A stretch of 64,000 bases of DNA from Argonema antarcticum A004/B2. Its GTDB lineage: Bacteria > Cyanobacteriota > Cyanobacteriia > Cyanobacteriales > Aerosakkonemataceae. Position numbers and translations under genes: made by a program. The notes under the pieces are model-generated. The model had not been told where the DNA came from. It saw only the letters and a list, made by a program, of their open reading frames with translations, and did not search any database. Shown here one piece after another: positions 35,692 through 43,887 of this stretch (the stretch's first letter is position 1; the number at the start of each line of letters is the position of its first letter). The DNA lies in contig NZ_JAIQZN010000004.1 in the NCBI RefSeq assembly GCF_023333585.1, forward strand, positions 62,001 through 126,000. Direction: 5' to 3'.

Positions 35692-35761
35692 GGTTACAGC
35701 CAAAATACGCGAAAAAATCAGAAGTAACTCTCTGAAAAACTCTGATAATTTGGCTGTAACC
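35692..35761. other. Nested inverted repeat upstream of the DUF202 gene
   Basis: GGTTACAGCCAAA (35692-35704) pairs exactly with TTTGGCTGTAACC (35749-35761), and ATCAGA / TCTGAT pair inside. It could form a long imperfect hairpin between the secreted-protein gene and the DUF202 gene. It may be a terminator-like structure (without a T run) or a dispersed element; only one copy is seen here. Confidence 0.5.
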
Positions 35762-35800
35762 CTGACTAAAGAAGAGTACTAAAAATTAAGGGTGTTATTG

Positions 35801-36229
35801 ATGCAGTTAAAGTTAAAATCCATCCAGGTAGAGGCAAATACGAAGAAGCAAGGACGACTGAATCCGTCGCGAGTGCGGGATCACTTGGCGAACGAACGCA
35901 CTTATCTGGCATGGATGCGTAGCGCGATCGCACTCATGGGTTTTGGCGTCGTCATCGTCCGTCTTCGCGCCTTCCACCCACCGCTTCTCCCTCATCCCGG
36001 CAATGGCTGGAAATTAGGTTTACTTTTCTCTCTAGTGGGATTGCTGACAGTCTTACTCTCTACCCAGCACTACTTCGCCGTCCGCCGCGACATCGACGAG
36101 GATACTTACGAACCAGCCGATCGCTGGGTGATCCTGTTTAGCCTCGCCGTACTGATCCTGGGTGCGGGAGTTATCTATTTTGTCTTCACAGCACCCCTCA
36201 GTCCAATGAGTCCCGTTATGCCTGACTGA
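35801..36229 (+). CDS. DUF202 (YidH-like) membrane protein
   Basis: A 142-residue inner-membrane protein with the DUF202 signature RDHLANERTYLAWMRSAIAL followed by three transmembrane segments. The ATG at 35801 is chosen over a GTG three codons earlier because AAGG lies about nine bases upstream. Its function is not established in any organism I can name with confidence. Its stop codon is immediately followed by a dispersed repeat. Confidence 0.88.
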   Translation: MQLKLKSIQVEANTKKQGRLNPSRVRDHLANERTYLAWMRSAIALMGFGVVIVRLRAFHPPLLPHPGNGWKLGLLFSLVGLLTVLLSTQHYFAVRRDIDEDTYEPADRWVILFSLAVLILGAGVIYFVFTAPLSPMSPVMPD

Positions 36230-36361
36230 TATAGCTAGGGACTAGGGGCTAGGGACTAGGGGCTAGGGAAGAGGGAAGAGGGAAAAGCTTGACGAAGTAA
36301 AGGATTATGAACCAGAGGTAAGAGTTGGAGTTGCCCTAACCGACTTTCGTCGGTTGCTATA
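36230..36361 (+). mobile_element. TATAGC-ended dispersed element, copy 2
   Basis: 132 bases, TATAGCTAGGG to CGGTTGCTATA, homologous to the inverted copy at 30473-30601. It begins on the base after the DUF202 stop. Internal (GGGGCTA)n units differ in number from copy 1. Confidence 0.75.
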
Positions 36362-36368
36362 ATTCTCT

Positions 36369-36481
36369 CTAGTGCAGCGCGGCAGAAATAACCCATCAGT
36401 TCAGAAGTAGTTAAATGTCTGACAATCAAAAGATTTTTGACTTTTGACTTTTGACTTTTGACTTCCGCGTAGCGGCACTAG
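36369..36481 (+). mobile_element. CTAGTGC-bounded dispersed element, copy B
   Basis: 113 bases from CTAGTGCAGCGCGGCAGAAA to TAGCGGCACTAG. It matches copy C (59015-59128) and the inverse of copy A (17207-17324). It ends two bases before the 3' end of the convergent TauE/SafE gene, so the whole gap between the two genes is made of two elements. Confidence 0.85.
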
Positions 36482-36483
36482 GC

Positions 36484-37281
36484 TCACGCCGGAGAAACTA
36501 ATTTCCAGCTTACCATCACTAATATTGTGTAAATAACAAGCCGGAGTGCTGGTTGAGGAGTAATTTTGCAAAGTTTAGCACCCACCAGCACCCCCGGCAC
36601 CGTGCCTAACCAAATCGGCAATACCAGACTCCAGTCAACTGTGCCAAGGCACAAATGCCCCAGAGAAGTAAAAAACAACAAAATGGCTGCCTGTGAAAGA
36701 TCCGTTCCTACCAACTTACGAGAGTCAAGGCGGAAAAATGAAATCAGTACGAGTGCAAACATCGAACCGGAAGACACGCTAGTCAAACCGACCAGACAGC
36801 CTAAAACAGATCCAATACCAATCGTCTGAAAACGACCGCCGTTAGTTTTTAAGTCAAATTTGGGTAGTTCTGGTAACTGCAATTGAGGAACAAAATTTTT
36901 CAACAACAATTGTGCAAGCGCCGACAAAGCGACAAGCAGCATCATTATCCCCAGCAAGCGCAGCAGTATGTCATCCAGATTAAGAGTCCCATTATGCTTG
37001 ATGATGTATAAAATCCCCACTCCCGTCAGCGACCCAGGAACACTTCCCAATGCCAGCCATTTGACAACTTGCAGATCGAGTGTTTTTTGCTGCCAGTGCT
37101 TGAAACCACCGACAACCTTCATCAAAGTAGCAGCCACTACATCAGAACTGACAGCGATCGAAGGCGGTACTTGGAACACGAAAATCAACATCGGGGTGAT
37201 GAGAGACGCTCCACCAATTCCTGTTAAACCAACTATGATGCCAACTACGAAGCTAAGACCCGAAAGTAATAAATAGTTCAT
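36484..37281 (-). CDS. TauE/SafE-family anion permease
   Basis: A 265-residue membrane protein with about eight helices in two repeated halves. The family signature GxxGxGGxxL/I appears as VGLTGIGGASLITPML near the N terminus, with a second half-signature GLTSVSSGSMFALVLISFFR. Members export sulfite, sulfoacetate or related anions, and some may import sulfate. With sulfate uptake and sulfite reductase genes in the same 22 kb, a sulfur-anion substrate is plausible but unproven. Confidence 0.88.
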   Translation of the reverse strand: MNYLLLSGLSFVVGIIVGLTGIGGASLITPMLIFVFQVPPSIAVSSDVVAATLMKVVGGFKHWQQKTLDLQVVKWLALGSVPGSLTGVGILYIIKHNGTLNLDDILLRLLGIMMLLVALSALAQLLLKNFVPQLQLPELPKFDLKTNGGRFQTIGIGSVLGCLVGLTSVSSGSMFALVLISFFRLDSRKLVGTDLSQAAILLFFTSLGHLCLGTVDWSLVLPIWLGTVPGVLVGAKLCKITPQPALRLVIYTILVMVSWKLVSPA

Positions 37282-37364
37282 CGGAATATACGGTATGGGG
37301 GAAACTCAGTCACGAAGCGTGCCCAGAGGAAAGCAACACGAGCGGTAATAAAGCGCCATGAATC

Positions 37365-37619
37365 TTAAAATGCGTAACTGTAGCCATCTTTTCGATGAAC
37401 AATTTGGCAGTATTTGTAACTAATTCCTTGCACCGTTTCTGACGCATAAATGTTAAACGAGCCAGATGACCTAACCGCAACACGCCCCACGTACTCACCA
37501 ATTTTCTTTCCTGATGTAACAATTGCTTTCACAATGTCACCTGTTTGAAAACCCTTAACGAATTTATTTCGAGGAACGTATCTTAGTGCTAAAACACAAC
37601 AACTTAAGCGAACAGTAGA
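37365..37619 (-). pseudogene. C-terminal remnant of an IscB-like/RRXRR-HNH endonuclease
   Basis: The minus-strand frame ending at TAA 37365-37367 reads NKFVKGFQTGDIVKAIVTSG, then KIGEYVGRVAVRSSGSFNI and QGISYKYCQIVHRKDGYSYAF. This matches the conserved C-terminal region of RRXRR-HNH (IscB-like) proteins, as far as I can recall the family. The RuvC-like and HNH parts are absent and the frame closes at a TGA just upstream of 37619. IscB proteins are transposon-associated RNA-guided nucleases ancestral to Cas9. Only debris remains; no guide RNA or transposase was seen nearby. Confidence 0.55.
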
Positions 37620-37738
37620 TCAAAGCCCTTACCACCAGTTAATCCGCTTTTCAACTTCGAGCAACATAACGATTACTTAGCCAAAACTTTGGTGGGTTTA
37701 ATCTATTGTAACTAGACAAATTTACTGTTTACGGAGCT

Positions 37739-38107
37739 TCACATAATCTTTACAGGAAATAGAGCGGTAGTTTCCAGAATTTTAAACTGCATCAACGCCA
37801 AAATGATTACAGTGTAGGCGGTAGAGGAAACTAGACCCGTCAATAGCTCTTTTTTAAGATTACGCTCTTTGGGTTGCCCTTGAAAAACATCCACAGATCC
37901 AAATTGCATCAATATAATCCCAGCAATGTTGGAAAGCCAATACCCTAAGATTGAGCAAGGTAGACGTAAGTCTGAGGAAAGTAAACTACAGACATAGCCA
38001 AAAAAATAAGCTATTGGCAAATTGAAAATCAAATCATTCCACCAACATAGTGGTGAGAGCAAATATCCAATTACCAGAAAAAATCCGCCCCTTAGTTTTT
38101 TCGACAT
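37739..38107 (-). CDS. Small hypothetical membrane protein
   Basis: 122 residues with about four hydrophobic segments (FFLVIGYLLSPLCWWNDLIF; IAYFFGYVCSLL; YWLSNIAGIILMQFG; LVSSTAYTVIILALMQF). ATG at 38107, preceded by GAAAGGAT. I do not recognise the family with certainty. The PLCWWNDLIFN segment between helices looks conserved in character. No neighbour suggests a role. Confidence 0.65.
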   Translation of the reverse strand: MSKKLRGGFFLVIGYLLSPLCWWNDLIFNLPIAYFFGYVCSLLSSDLRLPCSILGYWLSNIAGIILMQFGSVDVFQGQPKERNLKKELLTGLVSSTAYTVIILALMQFKILETTALFPVKIM

Positions 38108-38500
38108 GACTTCTATCCTTTCAATGGGTTAGAGCTATACAGGTAATCTACGGTTATTTTGTGGGGTATGGCCTCTCGTTGTCCCTTGCTTACGTCTAGG
38201 CCAGAATATCCAGGCAGGGCAAGAACTTGAACCCCTCTTGTGCAGGCTGGTGTAGCTGCTCAGATTATTGCTGACTGTTCTGACGTTAGCATAATACATA
38301 ATTCCGCTAGACTTACCGTAGTTTACTCTAAAGGTTGAGCAAATGTCTAGAGGAAAATTAGGATCGATCTTTCTTGGGGATCGCCCTGATTGCTTGCGCT
38401 TGTGCCTATTCCCAATTATATAAGTAATTATACTTAATCGTTTGACCGATTCGGGTTGACACGAGCAAAGACAACTTTGGTGCTTCTTCGTTCGGTTCGC
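38108..38500. other. Intergenic region, nothing recognised
   Basis: 393 bases with no convincing coding frame on either strand. A short inverted repeat (TATAAGTAATTATACTTAA, about 38420-38440) is AT-rich and might be part of a promoter or a terminator for the prohibitin gene. No tRNA-like fold was found. Confidence 0.4.
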
Positions 38501-39307
38501 TTACTTCGATCGACCTATGAATAATTCCCTCAAATCCAACAATTTTGCACTGTCATTACCAAAAACCACAGGCAGATCCCCATTCCATTTATCTATGGCT
38601 TGCTTTAGCAGTATTTCAGGAGTCAAATTTTCGCGCAGCAACCTTTGTGCCTCCGCCTCTCCTTTAGCTAAATTAACCTTAACCTCTGCTTCTTTTGTGG
38701 CTTTTTGCGCTAAAAAACTTGTTTGCTTTGCTTGCTGTTCGGCAATTTGTTTCGCTTCGACGGCCTCATTAAAGCGTTTTGAGAAATGGATATGTACTAG
38801 AGAAACATCATCAATTGCCAAGTGATAGTTAGTTATTCGTGCGGTCAATAACTTGTCTACTCCAGATTTAACTTCTGACCGCTTAGTAATGATTTCTTCG
38901 GCTGTATACTTTGCCATTACTGCCTTTAGCACTTCTTCAACTGCTGGGTTGATAATGCGATCGACTACCTCCGTCTCAGCACCAATTTGTTGAAAAACAA
39001 TGTCTGCTTCCTCTGGAATAATATGCCAGTTGAGAGCTACATTGGTGAAAACATCCTGGAGATCTTTCGAGGATGCTTGAGTGGATATATCCTGCTTTTG
39101 TACGCGAACGCTCAATTTTTTTACGGTATTGACTAAGGGAATAATTGGATGAATTCCTTCTCCTAGTACCCTTTGTACTTTACCAAATTGCATCAACACG
39201 CCCCGTTCTCCAGCATTTACAATTGTAAAGGGCGTAAAGATAATAATTAGTAGCAATACAACTAAAGTCAGTTTACCAACCCTGGAAAAAGCATTACTTT
39301 TTTTCAT
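38501..39307 (-). CDS. Prohibitin/SPFH (Band 7) membrane protein
   Basis: 268 residues from the ATG at 39307 (an in-frame TTG upstream has no better site). An N-terminal signal-anchor (LTLVVLLLIIIFTPFTIVNA) precedes the SPFH domain (about 28-190; GERGVLMQFGKVQRVLGEGI) and a C-terminal coiled coil (EAKQIAEQQAKQTSFLAQKA). Prohibitins form ring assemblies that organise membranes and proteases such as FtsH; cyanobacterial Phb1 (Slr1106) is the closest named relative I can suggest. It stands alone, divergent from the sulfate genes. Confidence 0.9.
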   Translation of the reverse strand: MKKSNAFSRVGKLTLVVLLLIIIFTPFTIVNAGERGVLMQFGKVQRVLGEGIHPIIPLVNTVKKLSVRVQKQDISTQASSKDLQDVFTNVALNWHIIPEEADIVFQQIGAETEVVDRIINPAVEEVLKAVMAKYTAEEIITKRSEVKSGVDKLLTARITNYHLAIDDVSLVHIHFSKRFNEAVEAKQIAEQQAKQTSFLAQKATKEAEVKVNLAKGEAEAQRLLRENLTPEILLKQAIDKWNGDLPVVFGNDSAKLLDLRELFIGRSK

Positions 39308-39652
39308 GACTAATAACTTAGCTCTAGAACACCGATTCAGCAATCAAAAGCCTAACCTCCTTGGCCCCTGACCCCTTACCTACAAGGCGGTGCGATCAAA
39401 AACAGTTGGTGGTAGGGAGGACAAGGGGAACAAGGGAGACAAGGGGGACTCTTTCTGCCAACTACTTATGACCACACCCCTTACAAGGCAGGGGCAAGGG
39501 TTAAAAACAGTCGCGTCTATAAGTATCCACCGGGTAGCGTCGTCTAAAAATACCTATTGCGTTTTTACAAGAACCTAGTTAGGATCTAATCTTGTAACTA
39601 TTAAATACGGTATTCCTACCAATTAACCGTAGATTAACAAGGAGAACATTAG
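39308..39652. other. Divergent intergenic region before sbpA
   Basis: 345 bases without a gene. At 39328-39357 it carries a 30-base sequence also present, with one mismatch, at 30630-30659. GACAAGGGG-type purine repeats occur at 39418-39450. The promoter of the sulfate operon must lie here; I could not identify a CysR or NtcA site with confidence. AAGGAGAA at 39639-39646 is the sbpA ribosome-binding site. Confidence 0.6.
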
Positions 39653-40840
39653 ATGGGTCTGTGGCATAGCACCAAGAAACAAGGCAAGTCCTTAGCTGAG
39701 TCGGCTACTGGTGGAGCCGCTGAATTATCAGGGTTTATAGGACAGTGGTGCGAACAGCAGGGCATGGGCAAGTTAAAGTTTGCTTCCCTAAAAGGCTTCG
39801 TGTCGTTATTTTTGGTGGGAGTGAGTTTGAGTGCAGTGCTAGCATCCTGCTCTGGCAACAACTCTAATCCCAGCGCTACATCAAGTGGTGGTGCCAGCCC
39901 AGGGGCTAAAACTGGGGACGTTGAAGTGACGCTGGTTTCCTATGCAGTCACCCGCGCCGCCTATGAAAAGATTATTCCCCAGTTCACAGCCAAGTGGAAA
40001 CAGGAACACAACCAAAACGTTACCTTCAACCAGAGTTATGGCGGGTCTGGTTCCCAAGCCCGTGCCGTGATTGATGGTTTGGAGGCGGATGTGGTGGCGT
40101 TAGCCTTGGCGCTCGATACGAAGCAAATTGAGAAAGCCGGACTAATTCTACCAGGTTGGGAAACTGAAGCTGCTAATGGTGCGATCGTCACTAAATCCGT
40201 CGCCGCTTTAGTCACCCGCGACGGCAACCCCAAAGGAATTCAAACCTGGGCAGATTTAGCAAAAAATGACGTAAAAGTCATTACCGCTAACCCCAAAACT
40301 TCAGGTGGCGCTCGCTGGAATTTCTTGGGTTTATGGGGTTCCATCACCCGCACTGGAGGTGACGATGCCAAAGCCCAGGAATTTGTTAACAAAGTCTACA
40401 AAAATGTCCCCGTGCTACCCAAAGATGCTCGCGAAGCCAGCGATGTCTTTTTCAAACAAGGTCAGGGAGATGTTTTAATCAACTACGAAAACGAAGTGAT
40501 TTTGGCTGGGCTAAACGGTGAGAAACTTCCTTACGTAGTACCAGATGTGAACATTTCGATCGACAATCCTGTCGCCGTTGTAGACAAAAACGTTGATAAA
40601 CACGGCACCAGAGAAGTTGCTGAAGCATTTGTCAAGTTTCTCTACACACCAGAAGCCCAACGGGAATTTACTAAAGTAGGCTTCCGACCCGTCGAGCCCA
40701 CGGTAGGAGAAGAAGTAGCCAATCAATTTGCCAAAATCAAAACCCTTTTCACCGCACAAGATTTGGGTGGTTGGGATGCAATCCAGAAGAACTTTTTTGA
40801 TGATGGGGCTGTTTTTGACAAAATTCAGTCTGCCAAGTAA
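39653..40840 (+). CDS. sbpA: Sulfate/thiosulfate-binding lipoprotein SbpA
   Basis: The extracytoplasmic binding protein of the sulfate ABC importer, 395 residues. A lipobox LASC places the lipidated Cys at 66, unusually far in. The mature fold shows SYAVTRAAYEKIIPQF, FNQSYGGSGSQARAVIDGLEADVV, TANPKTSGGARWNFLGLWG and a C-terminal YTPEAQREFTKVGFRPV, all typical of Sbp. A strong AAGGAGAA supports the ATG at 39653, giving a 37-residue cytosolic leader; a second Met at 38 would give a normal-length signal peptide. It heads a cluster with NIL-domain and cysT/cysW genes. Confidence 0.94.
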   Translation: MGLWHSTKKQGKSLAESATGGAAELSGFIGQWCEQQGMGKLKFASLKGFVSLFLVGVSLSAVLASCSGNNSNPSATSSGGASPGAKTGDVEVTLVSYAVTRAAYEKIIPQFTAKWKQEHNQNVTFNQSYGGSGSQARAVIDGLEADVVALALALDTKQIEKAGLILPGWETEAANGAIVTKSVAALVTRDGNPKGIQTWADLAKNDVKVITANPKTSGGARWNFLGLWGSITRTGGDDAKAQEFVNKVYKNVPVLPKDAREASDVFFKQGQGDVLINYENEVILAGLNGEKLPYVVPDVNISIDNPVAVVDKNVDKHGTREVAEAFVKFLYTPEAQREFTKVGFRPVEPTVGEEVANQFAKIKTLFTAQDLGGWDAIQKNFFDDGAVFDKIQSAK

Positions 40841-40880
40841 CGATTTTTTCAACCCAGCCTTCTGAAAAAAGGAGCCGATC

Positions 40881-41486
40881 GTGACTGCCATCTTCTTCGC
40901 TTATCTAACCATAAGTTACTCATTTTCTGGGTTGTTTTGCTATCTGGCTTTCCAGAAAAGTGTAAACAAACAGGTTGATTCAAAAGAATTGCAACGCCAG
41001 CCAGTTCCATTAAAAAGCTTTGCGCTCACGCTGTTGTGGCCTCTTTGGATGGTTCGCGAGAGTCTTGGTAACAACAACTGGCAGGACGATCGCATCTATC
41101 TTTTAGAACCACAAAACGTTTGTTCAGAAGTTTGGTTTGAATCTCTCTCTGAAGCACAGGACTTACGCAAAAACCAAGGTTTTGCCCCCGGCGTAAGTCC
41201 TCAAGCAGATAGTTGCTTCCAGAGCAGTCAAGCGAACAAGTTTGGGCTGGGTAGTTCGACGAGTGCAACCATTAAAATTCAGATTCCTAAGAATTATCAG
41301 AAAGAACCTGTAATTTCGCGTCTAACCTCAGATTATGGTTTGACATTCTACATTACAGAGGCAATTCTCGGAACCAGCAATCAAGAAGATGGTTTGTTTG
41401 CTTTAAAATTGGATGGCACACCTCAACAGATTAAAAACGCTCTTGATTACCTTTTGAAAATGAAGGTAAAAATTTCCGAACCTTAA
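40881..41486 (+). CDS. Membrane-anchored NIL-domain protein of the sulfate cluster
   Basis: 201 residues starting at GTG 40881 with GGAG at the right distance. It has an N-terminal transmembrane segment (AYLTISYSFSGLFCYLAF), a second hydrophobic stretch (SFALTLLWPLWMV), and a C-terminal NIL domain (about 130-200; IKIQIPKNYQKEPVISRLTS and GTPQQIKNALDYLLKMKVKI). NIL domains are ferredoxin-fold ligand sensors found on methionine and sulfate transport proteins. Placed between sbpA and cysT, it probably senses an intracellular sulfur metabolite at the membrane. The anchored form is unusual. Confidence 0.8.
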   Translation: MTAIFFAYLTISYSFSGLFCYLAFQKSVNKQVDSKELQRQPVPLKSFALTLLWPLWMVRESLGNNNWQDDRIYLLEPQNVCSEVWFESLSEAQDLRKNQGFAPGVSPQADSCFQSSQANKFGLGSSTSATIKIQIPKNYQKEPVISRLTSDYGLTFYITEAILGTSNQEDGLFALKLDGTPQQIKNALDYLLKMKVKISEP

Positions 41487-41569
41487 TTGATGGCTAATAG
41501 TTCATATTTTCTGCTAAATAGCAATGAACAATGCACAATAAGCAATCAACAATCAACAAATAACTACTT

Positions 41570-42427
41570 ATGGCTGTATCTGTTTCTTCGACACCTACTC
41601 CAACTAGGAAAAACTTTCTGTATCAGCTGACCCATATCTCTTGGCCGTGGCGAATTACCATAGGGTATCTTGCCCTAATGCTATTTCTACCAGTGTCGGC
41701 GCTTATATTAAAAGCGAGTACAGAAAATCCGGTTAACTTTTGGCGAATTGCTACCAGTCCCATAGCTCTATCTACTTATGATGTCACCTTTGTCACATCA
41801 TTTATCGCAGCTTTAATCAACGGAGTGTTTGGCTTTTTAATTGCTTGGGTTTTAGTCCGGTACGATTTTCCCTTGAAGCGGTTGATTGAAGCTGCGATCG
41901 ATTTACCGTTTGCTTTACCTACTTCCGTTGCTGGTTTAACTTTGGCAACCGTTTACAGCGAAAACGGCTGGATTGGTTCCCTGCTAGCACCTTTCGGAAT
42001 TAAAGTAGCGTTTACTCGCCTGGGGGTAGGCGTAGCAATGCTGTTCATCTCCTTGCCTTTCATAGTGCGAACCTTGCAGCCTGTAATGCAGCAAATGGAA
42101 AAGGAGATCGAAGAAGCAGCCTGGTCATTGGGAGCTTCTCAATGGCAGACTTTTTGGCGTGTGGTTTTGCCACCCTTAATGCCAGCACTTTTAACTGGTG
42201 TCGCCCTGGGGTTTGCTAGAGCTGTTGGAGAATACGGTTCGGTTGTAATTGTGGCTTCAAACATTCCATATAAGGATTTAATCGCATCTGTGCTGATTAT
42301 CCAGAGATTGGAGCAGTATGACTATTCGGGCGCGACAGTGATTGGTGTTGTGCTGTTGGGAATTTCACTGTTAATACTAATCGCAATTAACGTTTTACAA
42401 GCTTGGGGGCGACGTTATGAACTCTAA
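41570..42427 (+). CDS. cysT: Sulfate ABC transporter permease CysT (CysU)
   Basis: 285 residues, six transmembrane helices. The binding-protein-dependent permease signature [21 protein letters not shown] (EAA loop, contacts the ATPase) lies near residue 183. The N terminus ([20 protein letters not shown]) and [19 protein letters not shown] are typical of CysT. It overlaps cysW by 11 bases, so the two are translationally coupled and form the heterodimeric channel. The ATPase subunit CysA is not encoded next door. Confidence 0.94.
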   Translation: MAVSVSSTPTPTRKNFLYQLTHISWPWRITIGYLALMLFLPVSALILKASTENPVNFWRIATSPIALSTYDVTFVTSFIAALINGVFGFLIAWVLVRYDFPLKRLIEAAIDLPFALPTSVAGLTLATVYSENGWIGSLLAPFGIKVAFTRLGVGVAMLFISLPFIVRTLQPVMQQMEKEIEEAAWSLGASQWQTFWRVVLPPLMPALLTGVALGFARAVGEYGSVVIVASNIPYKDLIASVLIIQRLEQYDYSGATVIGVVLLGISLLILIAINVLQAWGRRYEL

Positions 42428-43298
42428 TTTAGTGGGACATTCTTTGCAGCCAGATTCGCCGGATTCTCAATCGTCCTCATCAGCTGGGAAGCGTGGTTGG
42501 GTAAAAGTAGTTTCGATCGCAGTTGCGATCGCCTACTTATCGCTAATCTTGTTCATTCCCTCCCTCAACGTCTTTGTACAAGCGTTTAAAGGAGGGTTTG
42601 GGCCTTTTATGGACAACCTTACAGAACGTAATTTTCTTCATTCCGTACAGCTTACGCTCGTAATCGCTCTGATTGTCGTGCCCATCAATACAGTGTTTGG
42701 ACTCTGTGCCGCTTGGGTAATTGCACGCAATCAATTTCGCGGTCGAACCTTTCTAATTAGCCTTTTAGACATCCCCTTTGCCGTATCCCCAGTCGTAGCC
42801 GGACTGATGATTATGCTGCTTTATGGACGGAATGGTTGGTTTGGGCCACTACTAGCAGCGGCAAACATTAAAATTGTTTTTGCTATGCCTGCAATGGTAT
42901 TAGCGAGTGCTTTTATCACCTTGCCTTTTGTCGCCCGCGAAGTCATTCCCGTTCTAGAAGAAGCTGGTTCCGAACAAGAAGAAGCCGCTAAAACTTTGGG
43001 TGCAAATGACTGGCAAGTATTCTGGCGCGTCACATTGCCCAATATTAGTTGGGGTTTGCTTTACGGTGTGATTTTAACTAATGCCAGAGTCATGGGCGAG
43101 TTTGGTGCTGTCTCTGTCGTATCTGGTAATATCACTGGCAAAACTCAAACCCTGCCGCTTTTTGTAGAAGAAGCGTACAAGCAATACCAGACTCAAGCCG
43201 CATTCTCAGCCGCCGTACTGCTCGCCGGTTTGGCATTTGTCACCCTCGTACTCAAAGAAATTCTGGAACGTAAAACCCGCATCAAAGAAGTTGAATGA
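42417..43298 (+). CDS. cysW: Sulfate ABC transporter permease CysW
   Basis: 293 residues, six transmembrane helices, EAA loop [41 protein letters not shown] and [19 protein letters not shown] are CysW-like. The N terminus is a Ser-rich cytosolic tail of about 30 residues. It begins inside the end of cysT. A short fragment of a second cysW-like gene lies 480 bases downstream (43778-43885). Confidence 0.94.
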   Translation: MNSNLVGHSLQPDSPDSQSSSSAGKRGWVKVVSIAVAIAYLSLILFIPSLNVFVQAFKGGFGPFMDNLTERNFLHSVQLTLVIALIVVPINTVFGLCAAWVIARNQFRGRTFLISLLDIPFAVSPVVAGLMIMLLYGRNGWFGPLLAAANIKIVFAMPAMVLASAFITLPFVAREVIPVLEEAGSEQEEAAKTLGANDWQVFWRVTLPNISWGLLYGVILTNARVMGEFGAVSVVSGNITGKTQTLPLFVEEAYKQYQTQAAFSAAVLLAGLAFVTLVLKEILERKTRIKEVE

Positions 43299-43314
43299 GA
43301 CAGATTTGCTAATT

Positions 43315-43383
43315 GAAAATTTTAGATTTCTGATTTAAAATTTATTTTTTTATCCGAAATCTAAAATTTTAAATCAGAAATTA
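43315..43383. repeat. AAATCTAAAATTTT inverted repeat
   Basis: Segments TTTTAGATTT and CTGATTTAAAATTT are followed by their complements in the same order (A-B-A'-B'), so the two stems cannot both form as simple nested hairpins. It fills most of the cysW-NIL spacer and belongs to the dispersed TAGATTT family. Confidence 0.7.
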
Positions 43384-43409
43384 CTTACTTACCCATTACG
43401 GAGGCTAAA

Positions 43410-43763
43410 ATGATAATTGAAAATAGCAACGATAGCCTGTTAGAGCAATTTAACACAACTGACCTCAGCAAGGAAGCAGATTTTCAAACTTCTCCTGATG
43501 ATCGTAGGCTGACGCAAATTCGCATTCGACTTCGCATTCCCAAAGATTATCATCAGGAACCAGTCATTTCCCGGTTGATTTCTCAGCACGGCGTCACAGT
43601 GAATATTGCTGCCGCTTTACTTTCAGCAAACGCAAGGGATGATGGCTGGTTTGACTTGGATCTCAAAGGCACTCCTCAACAAATTAGCAGTGCTTTAATT
43701 TACATTAATGATTTGGATCTCGAAGTCTGGCACGATTCCAGTTCTCACGAAGACAGTTGGTAA
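43410..43763 (+). CDS. Soluble NIL-domain protein
   Basis: 117 residues; ATG at 43410 follows ACGGAGG. The NIL domain occupies about 35-110 (IRIRLRIPKDYHQEPVISRL and GTPQQISSALIYINDLDLEV), after a 30-residue acidic leader. It is paralogous to the NIL half of the membrane-anchored protein at 40881. Small NIL proteins accompany sulfate permease genes in many cyanobacteria, where they may gate uptake in response to a sulfur metabolite; the ligand is not known. Confidence 0.85.
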   Translation: MIIENSNDSLLEQFNTTDLSKEADFQTSPDDRRLTQIRIRLRIPKDYHQEPVISRLISQHGVTVNIAAALLSANARDDGWFDLDLKGTPQQISSALIYINDLDLEVWHDSSSHEDSW

Positions 43764-43777
43764 AAGTTCAGCAATGA

Positions 43778-43885
43778 GACTTGGTAGATGCCTTAATTGC
43801 GACTAATGCCAAAGTAGTGGACGAGTTTGGTGCAGTATGGGTTGTTTGCTTGAGCATTGCTCGCCAAACTCAAACCTTTGGCTAG
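43778..43885 (+). pseudogene. cysW-like fragment
   Basis: The frame between stops at 43775 and 43883 reads ALIATNAKVVDEFGAVWVVC then IARQTQTFG. This aligns with [17 protein letters not shown] and [10 protein letters not shown] of CysW. It lacks a start and everything else of the protein, so it is debris of a duplicated permease gene, perhaps from a lost second sulfate operon. Confidence 0.75.
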
Positions 43886-43887
43886 AT

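Noticed and set aside
37310-37522. 70-codon minus-strand frame
   Set aside because: It is in a different frame from the IscB-like remnant that the same DNA encodes more convincingly.
38200-38300. Possible tRNA-like segment (TTGAACCCCT and nearby)
   Set aside because: I could not build an acceptor stem, anticodon loop and T-arm that pair together.
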